DNA from: JAGMXM01 sp964458325 | GTDB lineage: Bacteria > Verrucomicrobiota > Verrucomicrobiia > Limisphaerales > UBA1319 | NCBI GenBank assembly: GCA_964458325.1 | Contig: CAYWIM010000030.1 | Location: forward strand, 1-48,054 | DNA length: 48,054 bases | Direction: 5' to 3' | In this document: in pieces, positions 41,128-48,054 of the stretch | How positions within the stretch are numbered: position 1 is the first letter of the stretch | Layout of the letters: each line of letters begins with the position of its first letter | Notes under the pieces: generated by a model | The model's input: the letters and a program-made list of their open reading frames with translations, nothing else | Databases searched by the model: none | Told to the model about the DNA's origin: nothing | Translations under genes and position numbers: made by a program

Positions 41128-42779
41128 CTGGAGGCGCGCAGATCCTTGAACCGCCGCGGATCCACGCTGTTGGTTGGGTGGCTCCAATCGACCTTCGGAC
41201 CTCGGGGATCGAGGCCGTGGATGAAATCTTCGATGTGGGTGTAGCCGTCGCCGTTGGCGTCGCCAGCCGCATCAGCGGGATTGTTCGGATCCAGGCCGTG
41301 CCGGGCCTCCCAGGCATCCGGCATTCCGTCGTGATCGGCGTCGGCGGAGGGCTGGCCGGCATAGACCGGATAGCCGCCCACCTGCCGGATGTCCGTGATG
41401 ATCCCTTGGCCTTCGGTCGTTGTGACTTGCCCGGTGCGGACCATGTGGATCACGCGTTGGTCGATGGCGTCCCGCCGGGGCAGCGTGGCGCCGGCGTCCT
41501 CGAGCACCCGCTCGAACGCCGCCGCGGCAGGCTCGATGTCCAAATACGCATGCGCAAACGGCTGGTCGGTCCGGATCCGTTCGAGCACCTGGACGGGATC
41601 GCCGAGGGGCTCGACCTGGACGCCTCCGGCCCAGTTGTCGGCCGTCACCCGAGGGTTGCCCTCGACGATGTTGCCCTTCACACAGGCCTTGCCGTATTCG
41701 TCGACGGGCGGCCGGGCGCGCCGCGCCTCGGGCTTGAGAATGCGGTGGCGGATCGGCTGGTCGCGGGGCGTTGCCGGGCCCGGTTTCAGGTAGTTGTTGA
41801 TGATCGTGTAATAGCTTTGGTCATCGCCTCCATCGACCGTTCGATGACGCCAGTTGAACAGCACGTTGTTGACGAAGGTGAAATCCCCATACATCCCGAC
41901 GCTGGGATTGCGTCCGGCATTGCAGGCGAACAGATTGTGATGAAACGTGCTGTTCAGCCCCCCGATCGTGCTCCCGAACGCGTGGTTGTAAGTGTCCAGC
42001 GCCTCGCTGACGATCGAGTTCTGGATCGTGATGTTCACCGTCGGCAGCTTGCGCTCCTTGCTCCCGTCGGGCGGCCGATACATGTGGCGGTACATCGACA
42101 TGTTCTCGTCCAGCCCCCAGCTCGCCGACACATGGTCGATCATCACGTTCCCGATCGGGTTGCCGCCGATCGAGTCGTTCCGATCCCCCACCCAGGTCGC
42201 CCCCCGCCGAAATCGCATGTGCCGAATCACGATGTCGTGCGTCTCGAGCTCGACGGTGTCGCCCGCGATGCACACCCCATCGCCCGGCGCCGTGTTGCCC
42301 GCAATGGTGATGTACGGGGCGCGGACTCGGATGCGCTCCTGCAGTTGAATGATGCCCGCCACGTTGAAAACCACGATGCGCGGACCGCCGGTCTCGAGCG
42401 CCTCTCGAAGGCTTCCGGGCCCGCGGTCGTTCAGGTTCGTCACCACGAGCACTCGACCGCCGCGCCCGCCAAAGCTGTGCATCCCGCCGCCTTGGGCGCC
42501 CGGGAATGCGGGAATGGGCGCCTGCGGCAAGTCGCCCGGCTTTGCCGCCCAGGGGATGTAGGGCTTGCCCTTGGCCTCCATCTCCCGGATCAGGGGCAGC
42601 GCCCGTGCCCAGGCCTCGTCGGACCGCCGGTCCGCTGCCGCCATTTTCGCTTGAGCCTCCGCCGCCACCGAGGACGGAACGGACGGATACTGCGCCTGGG
42701 AGGAGCCCGATCCCCCCCCACAAACCGCCCACGCCAATGCCAGCGCACACCGCCCAAACGGGAGAGAGGGGAGATTCAT
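41124..42779 (-). CDS. Secreted pectate lyase-like protein (PL1-type)
   Basis: About 551 residues from ATG 42779, which gives a compact signal peptide (FGRCALALAWAVCGGGSGSS); ATG 42812 is an alternative start. A helical lead (to about 75) is followed by a right-handed β-helix of the PL1 type: FGGRGGRVLVVTNLNDRGPG, FNVAGIIQLQERIRVRAPYI, DHVSASWGLDENMSMYRHMY, FHHNLFACNAGRNPSVGMYG and NVLFNWRHRTVDGG. The C-terminal DADHDGMPDAWEARHGLDP and DANGDGYTHIEDFIHG are calcium-binding thrombospondin-3-like repeats, as in the second lyase of this locus. Cleavage of polygalacturonan or a related pectin is likely. It is the first gene of the locus, preceded by a promoter-like sequence. Confidence 0.85.
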   Translation of the reverse strand: MNLPSLPFGRCALALAWAVCGGGSGSSQAQYPSVPSSVAAEAQAKMAAADRRSDEAWARALPLIREMEAKGKPYIPWAAKPGDLPQAPIPAFPGAQGGGMHSFGGRGGRVLVVTNLNDRGPGSLREALETGGPRIVVFNVAGIIQLQERIRVRAPYITIAGNTAPGDGVCIAGDTVELETHDIVIRHMRFRRGATWVGDRNDSIGGNPIGNVMIDHVSASWGLDENMSMYRHMYRPPDGSKERKLPTVNITIQNSIVSEALDTYNHAFGSTIGGLNSTFHHNLFACNAGRNPSVGMYGDFTFVNNVLFNWRHRTVDGGDDQSYYTIINNYLKPGPATPRDQPIRHRILKPEARRARPPVDEYGKACVKGNIVEGNPRVTADNWAGGVQVEPLGDPVQVLERIRTDQPFAHAYLDIEPAAAAFERVLEDAGATLPRRDAIDQRVIHMVRTGQVTTTEGQGIITDIRQVGGYPVYAGQPSADADHDGMPDAWEARHGLDPNNPADAAGDANGDGYTHIEDFIHGLDPRGPKVDWSHPTNSVDPRRFKDLRASR

Positions 42780-42903
42780 ACGGAACCGGATCCAACTGAT
42801 TTTGCCAGCCATAAGAACAGCTTCAGGGATTCGATATGGCAGAAGCGATCGCAACGCTCGCGAGGACCATGACGCCGCCTATGGTGAGGATTCATGCGCT
42901 GGC

Positions 42904-42932
42904 ATACTGAACCGAATGGCATGCCAAGTCAA
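42904..42932 (-). promoter_or_regulatory. Putative promoter of the pectin locus with palindrome in the spacer
   Basis: On the minus strand, TTGACT (42932-42927) and CAGTAT (42909-42904) are 17 bp apart, with the perfect 10-bp palindrome TGGCATGCCA (42917-42926) in the spacer, a possible operator. The -10 match is weak. The whole divergent gap 42780-43103 contains no gene; besides this and the plus-strand promoter I see only a C-rich stretch near 42955-42975. Confidence 0.35.
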
Positions 42933-42991
42933 AGGGATCGAAAGGGCTCGGCCCACCACCCCCCACCACGCCCGGAGGCGCGATAATAACC

Positions 42992-43019
42992 TTGATTGAA
43001 GCGCGCAGTTTTCTAAGCT
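42992..43019 (+). promoter_or_regulatory. Putative promoter of the Gfo/Idh/MocA gene
   Basis: TTGATT (42992-42997) and TAAGCT (43014-43019) are spaced by 16 bp, about 85 bp upstream of the ATG at 43104. The call rests on consensus only. Confidence 0.35.
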
Positions 43020-43103
43020 GGCAGCTTACGAGTGCGCCGCCGAGGCCGTGGAAGGCGGAAGGCGGAGTCGAGAACAGAGCAAGACCAGAAAGGACGATGA
43101 TCT

Positions 43104-44294
43104 ATGTCGAAGCGACCATTGAATGTGGGGCTGGTGGGCGGTGGGCGGGGAGCGTTCATCGCGCACCCGCATCAGCGGGCCATTCATTTTGACGGGACGC
43201 GCCGGGTGGTGGCGGGGGCGCTGTTTCCGGATCCCAAGATTGCGCTCGAGGAGGCGGCCCAGTGGCCGTATCCGATCAAGGGGTATGGATCCTACGATGA
43301 AATGATCGGCGCGCAGGCTCAACTGCCTGCCGAGCAGCGGCTGGATTACATCCTGATCGTGACGCCGAATTTCGTCCATTTCGATCCGGCGATGAAGGCC
43401 CTGAACGCGGGGATCCCGGTCTTCTGCGAGAAGCCGCTGACGGTCAGCCTTGCCGAGGCCAACACGCTGGTGAATACGGTCCGCGAGAAGAAGATCCCCT
43501 TTGGGGTGGCGCACACCTATCTGGGGCATTGGATGACTCGATTTTCGCGGTATCTGGTCCGGAGCGGTCTGCTGGGCGAGGTGCGATGGGTGGATGCGTA
43601 TTATCTGCAGGGCTGGCTGGCGACGAAGACCGAAGACACGGGCAACCAGCAGGCGGTGTGGCGGGTGGATCCGAAGAAGGCGGGCGGCTCGGGCTGCGGG
43701 GGTGATATCGGCACGCACGCGCTGATGCAGCTTCGGTATGTGACCGGGCTCGAAGTGACGGAGTTGTCGGCGAACCTCGAGATCTACGTCAAAGGCCGTC
43801 CGATTGACGATCATTTCACCGCCTACTGCCATCTGAACAACGGCGCGCGGGCGCTGGTGCGGGCTTCTCAGGTATCGATCGGCCATTTGAACGACCTGGG
43901 CCTCGAGGTGTGCGGCACCAAGGGAACCCTGCGGTGGCGGCAGGAGGATCCGGAGGTCATCACCATCTCCCTGCTGGGCCAGCCGGACCGGGTTTACTAC
44001 CGGGGTGCGGTCACCCCAGGCGACGGGTTCCTGCCCAAAGACATCCCTGCGGCGCTGATGGCTGAGCCGACGGTTCCATCCGGCCATGGGGAAGCATTCC
44101 ACGACGCGTTTGCGCGGCTGCATCGTTGTTTCGAGGATGACGTTCGGAAGTACCAGGCGGGCCAGCCGTTTGCATGCGATGGCAGCCGGTACGCCTCGGT
44201 GGTGGACGGACAGGTCGGCATGGCCTTTCTGGACACCTGCATCCAAAGCAGCAAGGAAAAGGGGGCATGGAAATCCATGCCGCCGCTGCCGTGA
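43104..44294 (+). CDS. Gfo/Idh/MocA family oxidoreductase, cytoplasmic
   Basis: A 396-residue NAD(P)-dependent oxidoreductase without export signal. The Rossmann motif is VGLVGGGRGAFIAHPH (8-23), followed by IVTPNFVHFDPAMKAL and FCEKPLT with the catalytic-type Lys. The middle HTYLGHWMTRFSRYL, YLQGWLATKTEDTG and GGDIGTHALMQL (with the His of the usual GxHxxD pattern) form the substrate side; the domain ends with GHGEAFHDAFA. It is like inositol- or sugar-dehydrogenase relatives, but the substrate is not readable. It runs divergently from the pectin locus with a GGA before the start, and a hairpin follows it. It could act on sugars released by that locus (inference). Confidence 0.85.
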   Translation: MSKRPLNVGLVGGGRGAFIAHPHQRAIHFDGTRRVVAGALFPDPKIALEEAAQWPYPIKGYGSYDEMIGAQAQLPAEQRLDYILIVTPNFVHFDPAMKALNAGIPVFCEKPLTVSLAEANTLVNTVREKKIPFGVAHTYLGHWMTRFSRYLVRSGLLGEVRWVDAYYLQGWLATKTEDTGNQQAVWRVDPKKAGGSGCGGDIGTHALMQLRYVTGLEVTELSANLEIYVKGRPIDDHFTAYCHLNNGARALVRASQVSIGHLNDLGLEVCGTKGTLRWRQEDPEVITISLLGQPDRVYYRGAVTPGDGFLPKDIPAALMAEPTVPSGHGEAFHDAFARLHRCFEDDVRKYQAGQPFACDGSRYASVVDGQVGMAFLDTCIQSSKEKGAWKSMPPLP

Positions 44295-44364
44295 GGCTGC
44301 CGCCGCGAGAACGGGCCTGCGCGGCCGCGAGGCCGGTCGAGCGGCACACGGGGGATTGAAGTGG

Positions 44365-44395
44365 CCGCGGTCCGCCCAGCAAGGGCGGGCCGCGG
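44365..44395 (+). terminator. Hairpin after the Gfo/Idh/MocA gene
   Basis: CCGCGGTCCGCCC, a 5-base loop AGCAA and GGGCGGGCCGCGG form a 13-bp stem with one G·T pair, followed by only TTCT. It is probably a transcription terminator or attenuating hairpin between the oxidoreductase gene and panD; the short T run lowers confidence. Confidence 0.5.
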
Positions 44396-44420
44396 TTCTG
44401 TAGGTTGCAGCCCAGACATT

Positions 44421-44798
44421 ATGCGGATCAGCCTGTTGAAATCGAAGATACACCGAGCCCAGGTGACGGGCTCGAGCCTGCATTACGAGGGGAGCCTGAC
44501 GATCGCGATCGACCTGATGGAGAAAGTGGGGCTGCGGCCTTACGAGCGGGTGCTGTGCAGCAATCTGGCCAACGGCGCGCGGTTTGAGACCTACGCCATC
44601 GCCGGGCCGGCGGGCAGCGGCGCCATTGTTTTGAACGGCGCCACGGCGCACCTGGGCAAGGAGGGGGATCGTCTGACCATCATGAGCTACGCGTGGGTGG
44701 ACGTTGCCGAGGCGGACGATTGGCGGCCCCGGGTGGTCGTTCTGGGGGAGAACAACCGGGTGATTGCCGTTCGAAACGGGCTGGCGGAGGAAGAGTGA
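44421..44798 (+). CDS. panD: Aspartate 1-decarboxylase
   Basis: The pyruvoyl enzyme that makes β-alanine for pantothenate and CoA, 125 residues. The start at 44421 gives the family N-terminus MRISLLKSKIHRAQVTG; a longer frame exists but is not needed. The self-cleavage site is G24-S25 in LHYEGSLT, where Ser25 becomes the pyruvoyl group. Other markers are Lys9, the tyrosine and arginine region RFETYAIAGPAGSGAIVLNG (57-76 area) and AHLGKEGDRLTIMSYAWVD. Length and motifs are standard. It lies 69 bp upstream of lpxD on the same strand; the pairing has no obvious metabolic logic. Confidence 0.95.
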   Translation: MRISLLKSKIHRAQVTGSSLHYEGSLTIAIDLMEKVGLRPYERVLCSNLANGARFETYAIAGPAGSGAIVLNGATAHLGKEGDRLTIMSYAWVDVAEADDWRPRVVVLGENNRVIAVRNGLAEEE

Positions 44799-44867
44799 AA
44801 TCAAGGCGGCCGCAGGCAGCGGTTGCGCCAGGAGGCGCTCGGGGTGCGGAGGCAGGAGAATTGGCTT

Positions 44868-45911
44868 ATGACATGGACAGCCCAGGAGATCGCCGCGAAG
44901 TTGGGCGGTGCGGTGGACGGCGATGGCTCCGTGATCATCACCGGTGTAGCGCCCGCCCATGTGGCCCGGGAGGGAGACCTGACCTTTGCCGAAAACGAAG
45001 CCTATTTCGGCCGGGCGGACCAAAGCGAGGCGGCAGCGATCCTCGCCGATGGCCGCTGGGTTTCGGGGCAGAAGCCGGTGATCCGAGTGGCCAACGCTCG
45101 TCTGGCCTTTGCCCAGGTGCTCGGGCTGTTTCATCCCGAACCGCCCACGGCGCCGGGGCGCCATCCGACGGCGTGGGTGGATGAGTCGGCGCGGATCGAT
45201 TCGTCAGCGTGGATTGGGCCGTATTGCGTGGTGGGGCGCGAGGTGACGATCGGGCCTCGATCGATCTTGCACGGCGCCAACCACGTGGCCGATCAATGCC
45301 AGATTGGTGAGGATGTCCATCTCTATCCTCACGTGGTGTTGTATAGCCGGACGCAGATTGGCCACCGGGTTCGAGTGCATGGCGGCACGGTGCTTGGCGC
45401 CGACGGGTTCGGGTACGTGACGGACCAGGGAATCCATCACAAGGTGCCCCAGGTGGGCATGGTCATGATCCAGGACGATGTCGAGATTGGCGCCAATGTC
45501 ACGATCGACCGAGGCACATTGGGGCCCACGGTCATCGGCAAAGGGACCAAGATCGACAACCTGGTCCAGATCGGACACAACGTGGTGATTGGCGAGCATT
45601 GTCTGGTGGTGGCCCAGGTGGGGATCGCGGGCAGCACGCGTTTGGGGAACTCGGTCACTCTGGCCGGCCAGGTCGGTGTTGCCGGCCATCTCAAGATCGG
45701 GGACCGCGTGGTCGTGGCGGCCCAGTCTGGCGTGATGAACCACATCCCCGATGGCGAGAAATGGCTGGGCGCGCCGGCCTGCCCCGATCGCAAAATGAAG
45801 CGCCAGCTCATCGCCATCCAGCAGTTGCCCGATTTCCTGCGCCGATTTCGCGAGCTGGAGCGCCGGCTGGAGTCCATCGAGCGTGATCGGCCGCCCATCG
45901 AGTCAAAATGA
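44868..45911 (+). CDS. lpxD: UDP-3-O-(3-hydroxyacyl)glucosamine N-acyltransferase
   Basis: LpxD adds the second hydroxyacyl chain in lipid A synthesis, 347 residues from ATG 44868, with AGGAG upstream; a longer start (44823) is less likely. The N-terminal uridine-binding domain has MTWTAQEIAAKLGGAV and GDLTFAENEAYF. From about residue 105 on runs the left-handed β-helix of hexapeptide repeats (IGPYCVVGREVTIGPRSILH and onward), with GADGFGYV and the catalytic His region HHKVPQVG. The helix ends with a coiled-coil tail rich in Arg and Glu. Its presence means the cell makes LPS. The rplM promoter lies directly behind it. Confidence 0.95.
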   Translation: MTWTAQEIAAKLGGAVDGDGSVIITGVAPAHVAREGDLTFAENEAYFGRADQSEAAAILADGRWVSGQKPVIRVANARLAFAQVLGLFHPEPPTAPGRHPTAWVDESARIDSSAWIGPYCVVGREVTIGPRSILHGANHVADQCQIGEDVHLYPHVVLYSRTQIGHRVRVHGGTVLGADGFGYVTDQGIHHKVPQVGMVMIQDDVEIGANVTIDRGTLGPTVIGKGTKIDNLVQIGHNVVIGEHCLVVAQVGIAGSTRLGNSVTLAGQVGVAGHLKIGDRVVVAAQSGVMNHIPDGEKWLGAPACPDRKMKRQLIAIQQLPDFLRRFRELERRLESIERDRPPIESK

Positions 45912-45914
45912 GGG

Positions 45915-45942
45915 TTGACTTGAAACTCGGTTTTGCTAACTT
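45915..45942 (+). promoter_or_regulatory. Putative rplM-rpsI promoter
   Basis: TTGACT (45915-45920) and TAACTT (45937-45942) are spaced 16 bp, ending 24 bp before the rplM ATG at 45966, directly after the lpxD stop. The site is a better consensus match than most in this GC-rich window, as expected for ribosomal protein genes. Confidence 0.6.
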
Positions 45943-45965
45943 TCCCGGTCTTTGGTTTTGTCTGG

Positions 45966-46400
45966 ATGAAAACACACATTCCGAAAGTGGATCTGGAAAA
46001 GCGTCCTTGGCACGTGATCGACGCCAATGGCGCGGTCCTGGGGCGATTGGCGGTGCAGATTGCCAACCTGCTGCGAGGGCGGAACCGGCCGGTCTACACC
46101 CCCCATCTTGACACGGGCGATTTCGTCGTGGTGGTCAACGCGGAGAAGGTTCGCCTGACGGGCAAGAAAGAAGAGGGAAAGACCTACATGAGCTACTCCG
46201 GATGGAGAGGCGGAGAGCGGCGCGCCACGGTCGCGCAGTGGCGGAAGAGCCACCCGGAGCGGCTGATCAAGCACGCGGTGGCGGGGATGATTCCCAAGAA
46301 CCGGCTGGGGCGGCAGATGCTCACGAAGCTGAAGGTGTACCGGGGCACCGAACATCCCCATGCGGCGCAGAAGCCCGCCATTCTGGCCCCCGCGCAGTGA
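45966..46400 (+). CDS. rplM: 50S ribosomal protein L13 (uL13)
   Basis: Ribosomal protein uL13, 144 residues from ATG 45966. The family pattern is complete: KRPWHVIDANGAVLGRLAVQ (18-37 region), FVVVVNAEKVRLTGKK, KTYMSYSGWRGG, HPERLIKHAVAGMIPKNRLG and KLKVYRGTEHPHAAQKP. The start is chosen by the family N-terminus MKTHIPKVDLEKRPW. It is followed after 32 bp by rpsI, the standard bacterial pair. Confidence 0.97.
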   Translation: MKTHIPKVDLEKRPWHVIDANGAVLGRLAVQIANLLRGRNRPVYTPHLDTGDFVVVVNAEKVRLTGKKEEGKTYMSYSGWRGGERRATVAQWRKSHPERLIKHAVAGMIPKNRLGRQMLTKLKVYRGTEHPHAAQKPAILAPAQ

Positions 46401-46432
46401 AGGGCCCCACTCTCGCAGAACTGGATTGACTT

Positions 46433-46834
46433 ATGGCAGAAACCACTCCAACGGAAGTCCTCGGCACCGGCCGGCGCAAGACCGCCGTGGCCCGCGTTCG
46501 CCTGCTGGCGGGGACCGGGAAGATCGTGATCAACGGACGGTCGCTCGAGAGCTATTTCCCGATCGAAGAGCTGCGCAGCATCGTGATGCAGCCGCTGGTC
46601 CGGACCGAATCGGCATCCCGGTTCGACGTGCGCGTGCGCGTGAGCGGCGGGGGGCCCACTGGCCAGGCCGGCGCCGTGCGGCATGGGATCTCGCGGGCAT
46701 TGCAGACGGCCGAACCGGCTCTGCGGCCGGCCCTCAAGTCCGAGGGATTCCTCACCCGTGATCCCCGGATGAAAGAGCGGAAGAAGTACGGGCAGCCGGG
46801 CGCCCGCAAGCGCTTCCAGTTCAGCAAGCGTTAA
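46433..46834 (+). CDS. rpsI: 30S ribosomal protein S9 (uS9)
   Basis: Ribosomal protein uS9, 133 residues. Motifs are GTGRRKTAVARVRLLAGTGK (11-30), VSGGGPTGQAGAVRHGISRAL and the C-terminal LTRDPRMKERKKYGQPGARK with the basic tail QFSKR that reaches the P-site tRNA. It is cotranscribed with rplM. A strong intrinsic terminator follows 60 bp downstream. Confidence 0.97.
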   Translation: MAETTPTEVLGTGRRKTAVARVRLLAGTGKIVINGRSLESYFPIEELRSIVMQPLVRTESASRFDVRVRVSGGGPTGQAGAVRHGISRALQTAEPALRPALKSEGFLTRDPRMKERKKYGQPGARKRFQFSKR

Positions 46835-46894
46835 CATTTCACTCCTGCGCAAGGCGGCCCGGTTCTCGGGCTCATCCGAGCGGAAAGCGGTTTC

Positions 46895-46920
46895 CGGGTT
46901 GGCCAAAGCCAACCCGTTTT
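46895..46920 (+). terminator. Rho-independent terminator after rpsI
   Basis: CGGGTTGGC (46895-46903), loop CAAA and GCCAACCCG (46908-46916) form a perfect 9-bp stem followed by TTTT and then CCTTT. It closes the rplM-rpsI operon and separates it from the radical SAM gene. Confidence 0.85.
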
Positions 46921-46948
46921 CCTTTGGCTCGGGCCGCAGCGGAGGGGA

Positions 46949-47974
46949 TTGTTTTGGACAGAGGACGCTGCGCCGGGCAGTCTCAGAGCTGTGGAAGAGC
47001 GAACCACGCAGAGCGGCTTGGTTTTCAACATTCAGAAATACTCGATCCACGATGGACCTGGCATTCGCACGACGGTATTTCTGAAGGGATGTCCGCTGTG
47101 CTGCGCCTGGTGCCACAATCCGGAGGGCATCGCTCCGCGGCCCGAGATCGTCGTGCTGGACCATCGCTGCGCCGGGTGTGGCGAGTGCAGAACCGCATGT
47201 CCGTTCGGTGAATCGATGAGCGGCGAAGGCAGGCTGCCGGCTCGCCATGATCAATGCATTGTGTGCGGCGCATGCGTGGATGCTTGCCCCACTGGCGCGC
47301 GGCAGGTGATCGGGCGCGTCATGACGGTCTCGGAGGTGATGGACGAGATCCTCCAGGACCGGATCTTTTACGAAGAGTCCGGAGGCGGTGCGACGATATC
47401 CGGCGGGGAGCCGCTGATGCAGCCGGATTTTCTCGAAGCGCTGCTGGCGGCCTGCCGGGCGCAGGGGATTCGCACGGCGCTGGACACGACCGGTCACGGC
47501 AGCCCGGAGCGACTGCTGGCTGCCGCCGAGCTGGCGGACTTGGTGCTCTATGATCTGAAGGCTTTGGATGAAGAGCGGCACTGCCAGATCACCGGAGTTT
47601 CGAATCGATCCATCCTGGGAAACCTGCGGGAGCTCGATCGGGCCCATGGCAACGTCTGGATTCGGGTGCCGGTGGTGCCCGGTTTCAACGCGGATCTGGA
47701 TCTGTGGAGGGGGCTTGCCGCTTTCGTGTCGACTTTGCGGCATGTAACGCGGGTCGATCTGCTGCCCTTTCACCCCGCCGGCGCCCACAAGTATGCCCGG
47801 CTTGGGAGGGCGAACCCGGCCGGCGCGGTCGAGCCGCCCACGACGGAAACCATGGCGGCCGCGGCCCGGGTGTTTGCGGAAATGGGCCTGCCGGTGAAGA
47901 CTTCCGGCAAAGACCGCGAGCTCGTCGAGAGCCGCAAGCCTGGCGCCCAAGAAGGCTTAGGGCTTGCAAGGTAG
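46949..47974 (+). CDS. Glycyl-radical enzyme activating protein (PflA-type radical SAM)
   Basis: A 341-residue radical SAM activase of the type that installs the glycyl radical on pyruvate formate-lyase-like or diol-dehydratase-like enzymes. The N-terminal signature is YSIHDGPGIRTTVFLKGCP, with the cluster motif CPLCCAWC (CxxxCxxC). An insertion carries two ferredoxin-type [4Fe-4S] motifs, CAGCGECRTACP and CIVCGACVDACP, typical for activases of non-PFL partners. GGGATISGGEPLMQPDF and LPFHPAGAHKYARLG follow. The start is uncertain: TTG 46949 has GGAGGGG very close, GTG 46991 is an alternative. No glycyl-radical enzyme is in the window. The TAG stop lies inside the GTAG foot of a REP hairpin. 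Confidence 0.88.
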   Translation: MFWTEDAAPGSLRAVEERTTQSGLVFNIQKYSIHDGPGIRTTVFLKGCPLCCAWCHNPEGIAPRPEIVVLDHRCAGCGECRTACPFGESMSGEGRLPARHDQCIVCGACVDACPTGARQVIGRVMTVSEVMDEILQDRIFYEESGGGATISGGEPLMQPDFLEALLAACRAQGIRTALDTTGHGSPERLLAAAELADLVLYDLKALDEERHCQITGVSNRSILGNLRELDRAHGNVWIRVPVVPGFNADLDLWRGLAAFVSTLRHVTRVDLLPFHPAGAHKYARLGRANPAGAVEPPTTETMAAAARVFAEMGLPVKTSGKDRELVESRKPGAQEGLGLAR

Positions 47975-47996
47975 GGCGCGCGCTCCGCTGCGCGCC
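47971..47996 (+). repeat. GTAG-footed REP hairpin at the gene end
   Basis: GTAG (47971-47974) is followed by the stem GGCGCGC (47975-47981) and GCGCGCC (47990-47996) with an 8-base loop. The TAG of the foot is the stop codon of the preceding radical SAM gene. Confidence 0.7.
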
Positions 47997-48035
47997 GCGC
48001 CGAACGCTTGCCGTCAACACGGGGCCGGCCACTAA

Positions 48036-48054
48036 GTAGCGGCCCTGCCAATCC
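48036..48054 (+). repeat. Possible second REP, cut by the window end
   Basis: GTAG (48036-48039) is followed by CGGCCCTGCC, which would be the left arm of another GC-rich stem. The right arm lies outside the window, so the call rests on the foot and on its closeness to the previous REP. Confidence 0.3.

Noticed and set aside
44361..44420. Longer panD start
   Set aside because: It would run through the GC-rich hairpin at 44365-44395, and the ATG at 44421 gives the exact PanD N-terminus.

Overview
The window looks like a chromosomal segment of a GC-rich Gram-negative bacterium, most likely a member of the Verrucomicrobiota (Limisphaera/Pedosphaera-like; inference from gene content, not from a search). 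The clues are a long dcw cluster with a small extra gene between mraZ and rsmH, secreted pectin-acting enzymes, a PEP-CTERM protein, a prepilin-like H-X9-DG protein, lpxD (hence LPS), and GTAG-footed REP hairpins with a decayed REP-associated transposase.

Layout. 1-2700 is a mobile, decayed zone: an IS1182-like transposase tail, an intact AbiEi/AbiEii-type toxin-antitoxin pair, a serine-recombinase C-terminal stub and a frameshifted REP-associated tyrosine transposase. 2706-3623 is a less GC-rich radical SAM gene. 3694-6066 (minus) holds an enolase-superfamily enzyme and a Tat-exported Gfo/Idh/MocA oxidoreductase, placed right behind ftsZ. 6097-23647 (minus) is the dcw cluster, read mraZ, small gene, rsmH, ftsL, ftsI, murE, murF, mraY, unknown ORF, LysM gene, ftsW, murG, murB, ddl, ftsQ, ftsA, ftsZ, with many 1-11 bp overlaps. 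23895-24974 is queA. 24983-42779 (minus) is a carbohydrate locus: pectate lyase, AraC regulator, PEP-CTERM protein, prepilin-like protein, giant beta-helix protein, second pectate lyase, MGH1-like glycosidase, a two-domain beta-helix/TIM-barrel-like protein and a GH127 beta-L-arabinofuranosidase. 43104-47974 (plus) holds a second Gfo/Idh/MocA gene, panD, lpxD, rplM-rpsI and a glycyl-radical-enzyme activase.

The cell-wall cluster is the most unusual part. MurE keeps its overall fold and frame but has lost the P-loop and essentially every other catalytic signature. murD is absent between mraY and ftsW; its place is taken by a 147-codon unknown ORF joined to both neighbours by ATGA overlaps. murC is absent between murG and murB. 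FtsZ has His in place of the second catalytic Asp of the T7 loop. MurF, MraY, MurG, MurB, Ddl, FtsI and FtsW look functional, so UDP-MurNAc-tripeptide must be made by enzymes encoded elsewhere or by an unusual route.

The second theme is REP elements. Perfect 7-8 bp hairpins with a GTAG foot lie in frame inside two carbohydrate-enzyme genes, and one supplies the stop codon of the terminal radical SAM gene. No tRNA, rRNA or CRISPR was recognised.
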